Shown here one piece after another: positions 10,669 through 21,140 of a DNA stretch of 64,000 nt. The translations under genes and the position numbers were made by a program. Each line of letters opens with the position of its first letter. The stretch's first letter is position 1. This stretch comes from Elephas maximus indicus (Eukaryota; Chordata; Mammalia; Proboscidea; Elephantidae): contig NC_064834.1 in NCBI RefSeq assembly GCF_024166365.1, forward strand, positions 54,416,001 to 54,480,000, written 5' to 3'. The notes beneath the pieces are model-generated. The model had not been told where the DNA came from, made no database searches, and saw only the letters and a list, made by a program, of their open reading frames with translations.

Positions 10669-10776
10669 GATATCATCACAGATCCATTCAAGCATGCAGA
10701 AGAGTCTCACAGTACCAAGTCCAGATGTTCCCCTGGTGTTGCTGGAGGCTGCTGTGGCACAAAGAAAAGCTGCTAA
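10669..10776 (+). CDS. AS3MT: AS3MT last coding exon, C-terminus and stop
   Basis: Encodes DIITDPFKHAEE and the cysteine-rich C-terminal tail ending GGCCGTKKSC, followed by TAA at 10774-10776. The acceptor is 'ttttgacag' (AG 10667-10668), preceded by a pyrimidine-rich tract. With the two exons upstream, the window carries the last ~128 residues of the enzyme, the expected length for the C-terminal part of the 375-residue mammalian protein. The frame is intact, so the gene looks functional at this end. The tail differs from my memory of the human one at a few positions, as expected for another order. Confidence 0.95.
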   Translation, partial: DIITDPFKHAEESHSTKSRCSPGVAGGCCGTKKSC

Positions 10777-10905
10777 ATCTACAGCTGCCTGGAAGACATA
10801 ACCAGTAGTGGGCTGGAAGCTGAAGAATGAGTTGCATGTTTTTTTTAACCTGCTTTTTCCCAAAGCACAGACCATAAGAAAGAATAAATGGCAAGAAGAC
10901 ACCAT
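10777..10905 (+). terminator. AS3MT: AS3MT 3' UTR and poly(A) signal
   Basis: A canonical AATAAA lies at 10883-10888, 107 bp after the stop codon. Cleavage would be expected about 15-25 bases later. No other AATAAA lies between the stop and this one. Use of this site is inferred. Confidence 0.65.
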
Positions 10906-11019
10906 ATTCTTGATGACTGATAAGGACAAATGAATTGTGTGAAAACAAAAAACAAAAAAACAAAATCAGTGCCGTTGAGTCGAGTAGAAGGTATTAATTA
11001 AATGTCCCCCCTACCAAAA

Positions 11020-11170
11020 AGAACTCATTGCCGTAGAGTCGATTCAGACTGACAGCGACCTTGTATCACAGAGTAGAACTGCCCCCATAGAGTTTTCAAG
11101 GAGCATGTGGTGGATTCCAACTGCCAACCTTTTGGTAAGTAGCCATAGCTCTAAACTGCTAAGCCATTAA
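11020..11170 (-). mobile_element. AfroSINE (short subfamily)
   Basis: Contains the complement of the SINE tail ('tgccgtagagtcgattcaga') and of the head ('ccaaccttttggtaagtagc'). A 50-bp stub resembling the SINE 3' end ('gtgccgttgagtcgagtaga', from 10970) lies just upstream. Confidence 0.88.
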
Positions 11171-11180
11171 TTAAAGGCTC

Positions 11181-11369
11181 ACAGCAAATCACCTGGGAGC
11201 TCTGGTGGCACAGTGGTTAAGAGCTGTGGCTGCTAACCAAAAGGTTGACGGTTCGAATCCACCAGCCGCTCCTTGGAAAGCTTATGGAGCAGTTCTATTC
11301 TGTCCTATAGGGTCTCCGTGAGTCAGAACCCACTCCACAGCACCTAACAACAAAAACAGCAAATCACCT
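11181..11369 (+). mobile_element. AfroSINE with perfect 14-bp target-site duplication
   Basis: The direct repeat acagcaaatcacct occupies 11181-11194 and 11356-11369. The SINE between starts 'gggagctctggtggcacagt' and ends with the RTE-like tail 'cacctaacaacaaaa'. Confidence 0.95.
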
Positions 11370-11394
11370 AAATAAAGACTAGGTAAGTAGTTTT

Positions 11395-12505
11395 TTTCTA
11401 TTTTGTAACTAATTCAAAGTTCTGGTGCCATCTAGTGGTCAGAAGTGGAACTGAGAGGCAGGCTGAAGACTGGTCAGTGGCAAGAAAGGCTTTAGAAATT
11501 AACAGCTGGGAGAGGGTCTTGGAAAAAATAACCTTCATTCTGACATGCATAGTACCTTTTGGATTTTTTGCCACATTGTCTCATTAAACAAAGTTCCTAC
11601 TAAAATAATGCTAATCATGGTAAAAGATTGACAATCAAATAAGTATGAGTGCTCTTGAGGTAACTGGTCTTTTAAACAAAACTTTTTTTTTTTTGTAATT
11701 GAATGAAGAAAACATGAGTAATAAATTTCTTTGACCTCAGTTCACCCTTATAACTGGCAACAGAGAGATATAGTGACTATCTAGAAAATCCCAACTGGAT
11801 CAGGAAGAGAGTTTGATAATTTTTTAAAGGTGAGCTAGGAGGTATAAAAATGGTGGGTTTTCTTTTTTCTTTACAAAAGGTCCTGGTTAAACTCTTAGGA
11901 AAGTATTAGACTCAGTTCGAGGTTCCATAGTTAAAGAAGATAGAGGAATATTTTAAGGATGATTAACTCATTAGACATTAAGAACACTGAGGAAAGGTTC
12001 AAGGATGAGTAAATAAATTCAAGTCTAGTTGTACTTGAGGCTTTTGTAGGGGTACACTTTAGTATTTAAATATCAGTTTTCAAGCCATGGAAGGTTTTAA
12101 TAAGAACTTGTGAGCTCAGTGCAAAAGGAACAAGGGGAAGCGGGCGTGCCTGCTGGATTTTGATTAGAGGAAAGAGAACGTTTAGGCCTTAGAAGACATT
12201 GGAATGGATTCTACAGGACAGACTCCAAGAAAGTTGTTAGACAGTTGGGGAATTCTCTGACTTCTGAGTGTGTTCAGTTGTAGACCCTGACTTGCCTACT
12301 ACAGACAGGAAAGGACTAGGTAATATCTTTTAAGCCCTTTTCATCTCTGTGACCTTGATTCTAAACAGTGCTTTCTTGGTTCTAGAGTTCAATATTTATT
12401 TACCCAGCATATCCTATGTTAGTGACAGCATTAGTTAGGATGGTACAATTGGGATTAAGCATACTTTACTATCTATGAGCCCAAGACAGGCCTGCTAGAG
12501 GAGAA
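11395..12505. other. Intergenic, no recognised element
   Basis: Apart from a T-run near 11690 I see no repeat, exon or motif here. Confidence 0.5.
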
Positions 12506-12507
12506 AT

Positions 12508-12664
12508 CCATTGCTGTCGAGTCATTCTGACTCATAGTAGAACTGCCCCGTAGGGTTTTCAAAACTATAATCTTTACAGAAGCAGACTACCACGTCTTTC
12601 TCCCATCAAACTGCCAACCTTTTGGTTAGCAGCCGAGCGCTTAGCGCTGTGCCACCTGGGCTCC
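12508..12664 (-). mobile_element. AfroSINE (long subfamily)
   Basis: Complement of the SINE tail 'ttgctgtcgagtcattctga' through to the head 'tgccacctgggctcc'. A near-perfect flanking repeat, ctag(a/g)ggaga, is visible on both sides. Confidence 0.9.
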
Positions 12665-13049
12665 TACTAGGGGAGAGAGGATGGTCTGGCTATTTGGTTT
12701 ACTAGGCTTTTCTAAACAGGAGGGGGAGGCATCGGCCTTTCACTTGTCATTCTGAATTTTCAGTTCCCCCAAAAAATGTGGAGTTATGAGATGGGCTGGA
12801 ATATGGAAATTCACATTGTTCTTTTCCTAAGAATAACAGACTTTATGCATGATTTTCCAACCAAAGTACATTTTAAGAATCATATTTAACCTAGAAGCTA
12901 TAAAATACCTATTAGGTAATGTAAAATTAAAGCAGGTATGTTTTGTCAGGAAAATGCTATAAATAGTTATACAAATGTTCAAAATAGGTGAAATGGAAAA
13001 TCAAGTATGTACAAATCCTTAGGAGAGAGGGTTTTTCTCCTTTAAGTCT

Positions 13050-13225
13050 GAGAGGCATCACGGAATGATGCTTAAGAGCAAAAACCCTGAAGCCAGACTT
13101 CATAGTCTTTTCCTCCTCAACTGTGCTGAGCGTTTTGGCCTTGAGAAAATTATTCAACATTACTGTACCTTTGCTTCCTCATATGTATGAAGTTCTTTAA
13201 AAGCATGCCTGGCACGTGGTTTAGA
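13050..13225 (+). mobile_element. MIR SINE
   Basis: MIR-like order: 'gaatgatgcttaagagcaaa', 'tgaagccagacttcatagtc', 'gcttcctcatatgtatgaag', 'gcatgcctggcacgtgg'. Confidence 0.7.
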
Positions 13226-13256
13226 TCATTAGTTTAGATCTATATAGTTGCTAATA

Positions 13257-13455
13257 AGCCCTGGTGGCACAGTGGTTAAGTGCTTGGCTGCTAACTGAAA
13301 GGTCGGCAGTTTGAACCCACCAGACACTCCACGGGAGAAAGATGTGGCAGTCTGCTTCAGTAAAGATTACAGCCTTGGAAACTCTATGGGGGCAGTTCTA
13401 CCTTGACCTACAGGGTCACTATGAATTGGGATTGACTCGACGGCAGTGGGTATAT
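13257..13455 (+). mobile_element. AfroSINE (long subfamily)
   Basis: Starts 'taagccctggtggcacagtg' and contains 'gaaagatgtggcagtctgct'. The tail is 'gggattgactcgacggcagt' with a GT-rich end. Confidence 0.93.
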
Positions 13456-13640
13456 GGTTGCCACCAGCATGTAGTGTCCAGACCGGCCAAAGACCAATGC
13501 TTCTTTTGCTTCCAGAGCAGAGTTTAAGGAAGCTACCTGTAGCTCTTTTATAGTAGGCAATGTTCCCCCCGGAATATTACGATGATAATTTTCAAATATA
13601 CAGAAGAGTTTAAGAAACTGTAGCCAATACTCATATACCA

Positions 13641-14022
13641 AAACCATTGCCGTCAAATTGATTCCATCTTATGGTGACCTCTTGTGTTGCAGAGTAGAAC
13701 TACACTTGATAGGGTTTTCAAAGCTGTAAGCTTTCAGAGGAAACCCTGGTGGTGTAGTGGTTAAGTGCCACAGCTGCTAACCAAGAGGTCGGCAGTTCAA
13801 GTCTGCCCAGTGCTCCTTGGAAACTTTATGGGGCAGTTCTGCTCTGCCCTGTAGGGTTGCTCTGAGTTGGAATCGACTTGAGGGCAGTGGGTTTTGTTTT
13901 GTTTTGTTTTTAAGCTTTCAGAAGTAGGTCTCCAGGCCTTTTTTTCCAAGGCACTCTGGGAGGTTCAAACTGCCGACCTTTTGATTAGTAGTCAGGCACT
14001 TAACTGTGCCATCCAGGGACTA
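13641..14022 (-). mobile_element. Older AfroSINE, split by a younger AfroSINE
   Basis: Two halves of one minus-strand SINE (13641-13738 and 13911-14022) are separated by the + strand copy at 13739-13910. The halves join at the shared 'taagctttcaga'. Confidence 0.9.
13739..13910 (+). mobile_element. AfroSINE nested in an older AfroSINE
   Basis: Starts 'ggaaaccctggtggtgtagt' and ends in 'gggttttgttttgttttg'. It is flanked by taagctttcaga at 13727-13738 and 13911-13922, so the order of insertion is clear. Confidence 0.93.
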
Positions 14023-15187
14023 GTACTCATACTTAATACCTAGGTTCTACAGTTGTTAACCTTATCCAATCATTTTATACATTTAAACATTATTCTTACT
14101 AACAGCAGAGTCACAGAAATATGGGCCTAATTCTTCACTAGCCACAAACTTTATCCAAAAGATATTGGATTAAAGAATTTAAGGATCAGATTTTCTCTTA
14201 GTTGACTATTGTATCAAATATAATATTTTCAGTCCTTCATTATCACAGGGGAAAGATTTATTAAAAAATGATGGCAGCCTGCAGAGGCATTCCCGTTTAC
14301 CTACTGGGGGATGCCTGCAGTAGCCTGAATAGGTGCCCCCTCACCCCGAGCCATGCATAGCTGAAAAGGGCATGGCTCTGTGCCCAGATGGCAGCAGAAC
14401 CTGCTCCTTCTATTGATTCTTGGCCTTTCCTTGGACTGCTCCAAGGAAGCAGTAAAGAAAGTTACTAATCCTGCCTTATTAAGTTGGAAATTTAACTAAA
14501 TAAATCTGGCAAGGAATGTGAACCTATCCATCCCTTCTTTCATTCATTCACTAAATATTAAGTACCTACTATGTGCCAGGCACTGTCCTAGGCACTGATC
14601 GCTAACAATGGATTTTGAACCCTGTGGGCCAAAAGGAGAAAAACAGCTGAGCCTGTTTTCTAGATTTGGTTGGCACCTGCCCTAACTTCTGTGATCTGCC
14701 AAGTTTCTTCAACCCCGCACCACTATTTGGATCCTAACAAGGGTCCTTTTACAGACCCTACCCTAAGAGTAGAGGGAGGGCTCACTGCATTAGAAATGAA
14801 CTCTTTTGCAAAAGTGAAGCTGGAATTGTATAATCCTAATAATAACCTATGACTTGAGCTTTACTGCTTCATTCCAGTCTTTATTCAACTGCTGATTCTG
14901 CGATTCCTGTAAGGACAGCTCCTACTGAGGTTAATGGGAGTGTTACATGAATGTAAGTTTTGTACTTAATCTTTTCCAGCTGAGTGAGCCTTGCTTGTCT
15001 TGGACTGACAAACATACCAGTCCCCTTCCTCAATGGGAACACACTAGCCCTTCCTTTCATATAGCAGGGCCATGCTGCAGTGCTATGCTCCAGGTGAAGG
15101 AAGAGTCACTTGGGAACAAAAATATCTTGCCCTAATACCACTCCATTGCCTCATATAATACCATACTGTCTCATATTCCTTGTTCAG
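14023..15187. other. Intergenic, largely unassigned
   Basis: At about 14528-14600 'aagtacctactatgtgccag' and 'gcactgtcctaggcactg' are typical of an ancient MIR/L2-age repeat. The open frames at 14670-14852 and 14947-15135 have no recognisable content. Confidence 0.5.
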
Positions 15188-15339
15188 AAGCCAGAGACAT
15201 TAACAAAGAAGAATGGCAAATTGATGATTTTCTGGGCTCAGTGCAAACCATACTTAAGTCTCATAACTTTTTGACTACACCTAAAGCCATTAACCTTTTC
15301 ATTGGTGGAATGAAGAGTAATGCAGGAGACAGAAAGCAG
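15188..15339 (+). other. Orphan exon-like open segment with splice-site signals
   Basis: 152 bp lie between a good acceptor ('cctt gttcag', AG 15186-15187, preceded by pyrimidine-rich sequence) and a donor (cag|gtaatc, GT 15340-15341). One frame is open throughout and encodes a 49-residue stretch that begins ARDINKEEW and ends NAGDRKQ. I do not recognise the protein. It lies between AS3MT and CNNM2, where I know of no gene. It could be a chance open segment, a relic or an unannotated exon. Confidence 0.3.
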
Positions 15340-15389
15340 GTAATCTTTCTAGAGTGACTTGGCTTCCAAACTAGTTATTTGCCCACAGG

Positions 15390-15480
15390 AAAATGATTTG
15401 TTCTCTTTGGGATTCACTTTCCCCATCTGTAAAATGAGGGGCTGAACTTGGTATAATCTAAGCTCTCTTCTAGTTTTAGA
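15390..15480 (+). mobile_element. MIR fragment
   Basis: Contains 'cactttccccatctgtaaaa' and 'tgaggggctgaa', the MIR core-end signature. Confidence 0.65.
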
Positions 15481-16974
15481 AACAGGTGAATGGTCCAGAT
15501 CCTGTGGAGGTCACGGTATTTATAAAATTGCTTTAATTAGTTGCCTGCATTTATAAATTGGAAGATTCACATAAAATAATAATTTCTGGCTTCTCTTGAA
15601 AAACGGGAAATGCTGGCAACCTTAGGCCTGCACGTCTGCACAGCTGTGGTTTCCAGAACTGAGTAGTGGCTTCCCCTTCAGGCAGGGCATGTCCCTTTGG
15701 ACGGTTTGTCACTGTCCCTAGCTCCCTACCCAGCCAACTTCATTGGCCCCTATAAGCTTTGTTTGTGACCCCTGATTTAGGGTTGAAGTTAGCATAATTT
15801 CATCAAAGTTACGAGTTTTTTTTTTTTTAAATTGTAGATCAATAATGTTAGGTCTATGGCCTAATCTATGACTCTGACTTCTATATTTAATTCATTACAA
15901 GTAGTAGCCAAGAAGCGTAAGTGGAACTTTGCAGGGATATGCACAGGAGGGAACCAAAGAGTGTTGGAGCTGCTTATGGTAATTTGACATATAACTCAGA
16001 GCCTAATTGTGTTAGGTGAGGCGGCCTGGACAGTTTATTCTCTGTTGCCAGAGTTGACAAGCTTCCATCACATAATTATCTCTGTGAATATTGAATGAGC
16101 ATCCTCTGGAAGCAAAGCCCTCAAATGTCAGGATGTCAGGGAGGAAAGGTTTGCCCAGCAGGTGCAGAAGGCTTTGGGTAGCTTCTAGGCCTATTAACTG
16201 TTCTTCTTTCTCTTTCTTATTAACCTTATTATTCCTTTCAACTGGATCTAACTAAGGAAATGCTATGAAGAAGATATTTTTATTTTTGCTTTTAAATAAG
16301 GTTGCAGGAGCCTGTGAACCTAATGCAACCCTTTAAAAATGGTGGTTTCTCATGGTAAGGGGAAGAGTCACTGCTTTTGTGGTTATCAATCATGCCAAAT
16401 ATCCTAAACTGTTTCTTTACTGAAAATAACTCCTTTACGCCTCCGTCACAATGCTGATTTTTCTAAATTTATAGAAAACAGGCTGAGTCTGTTTAAATGA
16501 TGTGCACAGCAGGGTTACAGTCTAACAAGTGTTAGAACCAAGACTGGAACTACGTCTTTGACTCCTATAGTGTTATATTACATGGTTCGTCCTTGCTCTC
16601 CCGGGGTAGTTAGGGAACTTCTAAATTTAAAAATACAGCAATGAAACAGGGAAATGATTACTATAAAAGTAAGAATAGTGCTTCAGTAGAGGGTAGTGGG
16701 AGAGGGGTGTGGTCTACAAGGGATATATGAGGGTTTCATTGATGAGGGGATGGTTGGTTCCCTTTATCAATATAAATTACAATAAGGCAAACATAGTCTT
16801 TGCTGGAACTGTGCTGGTTTATGTCTGGTATCCTGGCTTAATTATTAATAGTACCCTTTTTCACTCTCAGGGGTTCTATTTGAGATGATAAATTATGTAG
16901 CCAGCTATTATACTGTGCATGTACGTTTCATGCATTTTTATGTATGTCGAAACGATAAGGTAAAAGAACTGAGC
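15481..16974. other. Intergenic, no recognised element
   Basis: No repeat or coding segment that I can support. Confidence 0.5.
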
Positions 16975-19385
16975 AGAAGATTTCACAGGGTAGCTTGAGA
17001 AGACAAAGTATTATAATGAAATGTGCAAAGACCTGGAGTTAGCTAGAAAGCCAGAAGGGAAGAACATGCTCAGCATTTCTCAAGCTGAAAGAACTGAAGA
17101 AAGAATTCAAGCCTCGAGTTGCAATACTGAGGGATTCTATGGGCAAAATATTAACAATGCAGGAAGCATCAAAAGAAGATGGAAGGAATACACGGAGTCA
17201 CTGTATCGAAAAGAACTGGTCGACGTTCAAATCCATTTTGGGAGGTGGCATATGATCAAGAATGATGGTACTGAAGGAAGAAGTCCAAGCTGCTCTGAAG
17301 GCATTGGTGAAAAACAAGCCTTCAGGAATTGATGGAATACCGACTGAAATGTTTCAACACACAAATGCAGCGCTAGAGGTGCTCACTCATCTATGTCAAG
17401 AAATTTGGAAGACAGCTACCTGGCCAATCGACTGGAAGAGATCTATATTTGTACCCATTCCAAAGAAGGGTGATCCAACAAAATGTGGAAATTATCAAAC
17501 AATATCATTAATATTACACACAAGTAAAATTTTGCTGAAGAGAGAGAAAATGTTCGATCTGCCTTGGGTAATAGTATGTTGCCAGTATTGATCAAACCCG
17601 CTTCTCTAAACTGCTGGGACTGCATCCTCATTCTTGAAATTAGTCTGTCAGGCTATTCAAATCTTCTGGTCAAAACCAAAACCAAAACAATGCTGGTTGA
17701 TAAAGGGCGTTGAAGATTTTTACTGTGGAATCACAAATGTCACTGTTCCAGTGCTTTGTAATAACATCTGTAGGAAAAGTTAGATTCTCTGGGTTTCTTT
17801 TTGTAATGGAAACTCTTACCCCCATAAATCCTCCAAGCTCCTACAGATGTTTCCAGGAATCTCTGTTGCAACAATGTGTGATCAGAACAAGTTACAGGGA
17901 TGAAAATAATTGCTATTTTGGAAAATATATGCTTATCTCTTGCCAGGAGAAAGTTTCACCTAAATGCTTAAGACTGCTTAGAAGATATATTTTAAGAGGT
18001 ACACTAATTAGATAGTAAATTTATAGAAAAAATTGTCTGCCTCACATCTGAAGGCATTTTCAGCTCAGGTAGTTTATTTATATGTAAGTGCACATGTATT
18101 TTTAAATGCAGCTCCCCCAACTAACAGCTGCTTATTCTATTTTGTGAAGGGATTATATTTTTTTGAGAAAGGAAGATTTCAGTTAAATATATTTTGTGAA
18201 CCCTTGTTGAGGCATGTTAAAAGGTACCAATATTGCTGTACAATTAATTTTTTTTTTTTTTCTGAAGATCATTCAAAAGCAGTTGCAGCAGTACATTGAC
18301 AGGGAACTACTGGAAATTCAAGCCGGATTCAGAAGAGGACGTGGAACAAGGGATGTCATTGCTGATGTCAGACGGATTTGGCTAAGAGCAGAGAATGCCA
18401 GAAAGATGTTTACCTGTGTTTTATTAACTGTGCAGAGGCATGTGACTGCGTGGAAGAACGGGAATTTCTGAACACTGAATTGTACTCATGAGGAACCTGT
18501 ACATCGACCAAGAGGCAGTTGTTAGATTAAACAAGGGGATACTGTGTGGTTTAAAGTCAAGTAAGTTGTGCATCAGGGTTGTATCCTTTCACCATACTTA
18601 TTCAATGTGTATGTTGATCAAATAATCCGAGAAGCTGGACTATATGAAGAATATGGCATCAGGATTGGTGGAAGACTCATTAACAACCTGCGATACGCAG
18701 ATGACCCAACCTTGTTCACTGAAAGCAAAGAGGACTTGAAGCACTGACTGATGAAGATCAAAGACTGCAGCCTTCAGTATGGATTACACCTCAACATAAC
18801 GAAAACAAAAATCCTCACAACTGGACCAGTAAGCAACATCATGATACACAGAGAAAAGATCAAAGTTGTAAAGGATTTCATTTTACTTGGATCCATAATC
18901 AACACCAATGGAGGCAGCAGTCAAGAAATCAAATGACACATTGCATTGGGCAAATATGCTGCAAAAGCATGTGAAAGTTGGACAATGAGTAAGGAAGACT
19001 GAAGAAGAATTATGTCTTTAAAGTATGGTATTGGCAAAGAATATTGAATATACCATGGACTGCCAGAAGAATGAACACATCTGTCTTGGAAGAAGTACAG
19101 CCAGAATGCTCCTTAGAAGCAAGGATGGCAAGACTTCATCCACATACTTTGGACATGTTCTTAGGAGGGACCAGTCCCTGGAGAAGGACATCATGCTTGG
19201 TCAAGGAGAGGGTCAGCAAAAAAGAGGAAGACTCTCAAGGAGGTGGATTGACACAGTGGCTGCAACAGTGGGCTCAAGCATAACAATGATTGTGAGGATG
19301 AACCAGGACTGGGCAGTGTTTTTTCTGTTGTACATAGGGTCCCTATGAGTTGGAACCAACTTGATGGAACCTAACAACAATGTAT
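16975..19385 (+). mobile_element. RTE-type LINE, long but broken copy
   Basis: Two blocks, 16975-17540 and 18257-19385, are in order and in the same orientation. The second contains the reverse-transcriptase YADD box (18694-18705). The first carries the region reading KNKPSGIDGIPTEMF and PIPKKGDPTKCGNYQ. The 3' end is 'tgagttggaaccaacttgat' followed by 'ggaacctaacaacaa', the sequence shared with AfroSINE tails. The reading frame is broken by stops and shifts, and about 720 bp of unrelated DNA separates the blocks. A relic with no activity expected. Confidence 0.88.
17541..18256. other. ~716-bp insert inside the RTE element, family unknown
   Basis: Bounded by near-identical 'ttttgctgaag' (17530-17540) and 'tttttctgaag' (18257-18267), compatible with a target-site duplication. 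It has no poly(A) tail in a sensible position and no coding content that I recognise. Its length would fit a solitary LTR, but clear terminal signatures are not visible. Confidence 0.55.
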
Positions 19386-19829
19386 GTTTATTATATGTCA
19401 AAAATTTTGAAAGTTTAAAAACGTCTATCAGTGGGTGACCTATATAACCAGGAGTCCAGGCCAACCTGGGAAACCTGATGTTTGTGCTAAGATTCACAAT
19501 TATTACTACAGAGACTGCAGCAGCAAACTGAGGGTGTGGTGTCTTATCTTGGTTTTCTGGGAGTTCCTGTGGCGTTATCTGTTTCATTGTCCTACATGTG
19601 GCTGGAGAAGTGGTATATCCCTTAGTCCTAATTGTGAAGGTCAGTCCAAGACGATAAAATGAGAAAGTGCATTGTAAACTGTGAAGGCGTGTGTCTGCTT
19701 TGAGTGGCAGGAGTTCCCTTAACCTCCTTAGGTTATTAGCACGGCCCAGCATCACTGCACTGGTACCTGTCAGGTTAATCTTCCTATTATACAGTTCTTC
19801 TGTTTGAAACTTTTTATAGGTCCTGGGTT
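19386..19829. other. Intergenic, no recognised element
   Basis: Nothing supported. The long minus-strand open frame overlapping this stretch (19213-19755) mostly reads the RTE tail backwards. Confidence 0.5.
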
Positions 19830-20054
19830 CCTACAGAACGAGCTCTGGTGGCATGGTGGTTAAGCACTAGGCTGCTAACCAAAAAGGTGGGTAGTTTGAA
19901 CTCACCAGCTACTCTGTGTGAGAAAGATGTGACAGTCTGCTTTCGTAAGGATTACAGCCTTGGAAACCCTATAGAGCAGTTCTGTTCTGTCCTATAGGGT
20001 CACTACGAGTTGAAATCGACTCAACAGCAATGGGTAGAGGTGCCTACAGAATGA
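19830..20054 (+). mobile_element. AfroSINE inserted in an L2, with target-site duplication
   Basis: The flanking repeat cctacagaa(c/t)ga lies at 19830-19841 and 20043-20054. The SINE starts 'gctctggtggcatggtggtt', is of the long subfamily and ends 'gaaatcgactcaacagcaat'. Confidence 0.92.
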
Positions 20055-21140
20055 AATCTAAACTCCTAAACTTGGCATTCAAGGCCCAGCACAAACTGAC
20101 CCCAACCAGCTTTTCAACATTATTCCTGCTCTTCTTTGTAGGTCATAGGGCCAAATTCAACTACAGCTTGTTTCAGAAATGCTGCTCCCTTTCCAGCCTC
20201 ACCTCACACTTTTCCTTCCATTAAAATATTTTTTCCTTTTATCTCTCAATCGCTTCCTGGAATAGCTCTTTGTAAAAACGGCATCGGGGCAGAGTTTGAC
20301 CTCCTCTGACTTCACAAGGAGGGAGGGGAACCAAGATCAACAGCACAAGGCTGACTCCCATGAGGTGGAGGCCAGACAAGCCTGCTCTCTCGGCTATCTC
20401 TACCAATTCTGACACCAAGTGTTCTTTCCACAGCAGTTTCTACTGGGTTTGATAATTCATTGTAACGGCTATGCAAACCATACTCACAACCATGAGGCTT
20501 ATTAGGGAAGCAACAGTTACAATTCAAGCTCAAGAACACTGGGGATACAGGTGTTCCGTCAGGATAGCCTCACCTCAGCTGTGCTCACAGACATGCCTCT
20601 CCCTGGCCCTCAGTCTCTGCCCAAGGGCACTCAGCTTTCTCTCTCCACAGGCCAAGAAGCCCACCACGTTGCCGGGTATCTCCTGGTCTCTCCTTCCTTG
20701 GTGGTCGTGGGCCCCCCTTCTGCTCTGGGATTGGCTCTCTTTTAAGGCAAAACTGACCAACCCTGTTGGTAGTCCACAATTACCTTATCACACAATCACC
20801 TGAGTGGGAGTTACAAGACCATGGCTAGAAAGGCCACACACAAAAGTCATTAATCACACTGCTGTCTTATGTCTGCATATCTAAAACCTACCTGTTCTTC
20901 AGGGACAAGCTCAAAGACCATGAAGCTTTCCTCAGTCCTCCCTCTTTATTCGTACTTCCTTTTAAGATATTTGATGTTGTACTCTGCATTATGTAGTTGT
21001 TTATGTATACATTTCCTAAACTCCTTATTAGTAAGTTTCTGAGGTACCCTCTGATTCAAGACTGTAGCTTCACCATGCCCAGCACAGTGTCTGGAACTTA
21101 CTAGATACACAATATATTTTAGTTTAATAAATGAATAAAT
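20055..21140 (-). mobile_element. L2 LINE 3' end, antisense, interrupted
   Basis: L2-type antisense strings are 'tcaaggcccagcacaaactg' (20080) and 'cctgttcttcagggacaagc' (20890), then 'tgcccagcacagtgtctgga' and an 'ataaatgaataaata' end. The two L2 blocks are separated by about 600 bp of unrelated sequence at 20275-20875. Confidence 0.75.
20275..20875. other. ~600-bp insert in the L2, unassigned
   Basis: GC-richer than its flanks, with several overlapping open frames but no recognised protein. 'taaaa' occurs at both edges as a possible short duplication. The size suggests an LTR or other lineage-specific element. I cannot name it. Confidence 0.45.

Noticed and set aside
17021..17591. Host gene encoding the frames at 17021-17591
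   Set aside because: The residues match the RTE reverse-transcriptase region, with frameshifts and the RTE 3' end downstream.
19213..19755. 180-codon minus-strand frame
   Set aside because: About a third of it is the RTE 3' end read backwards; the rest is unassigned intergenic DNA.
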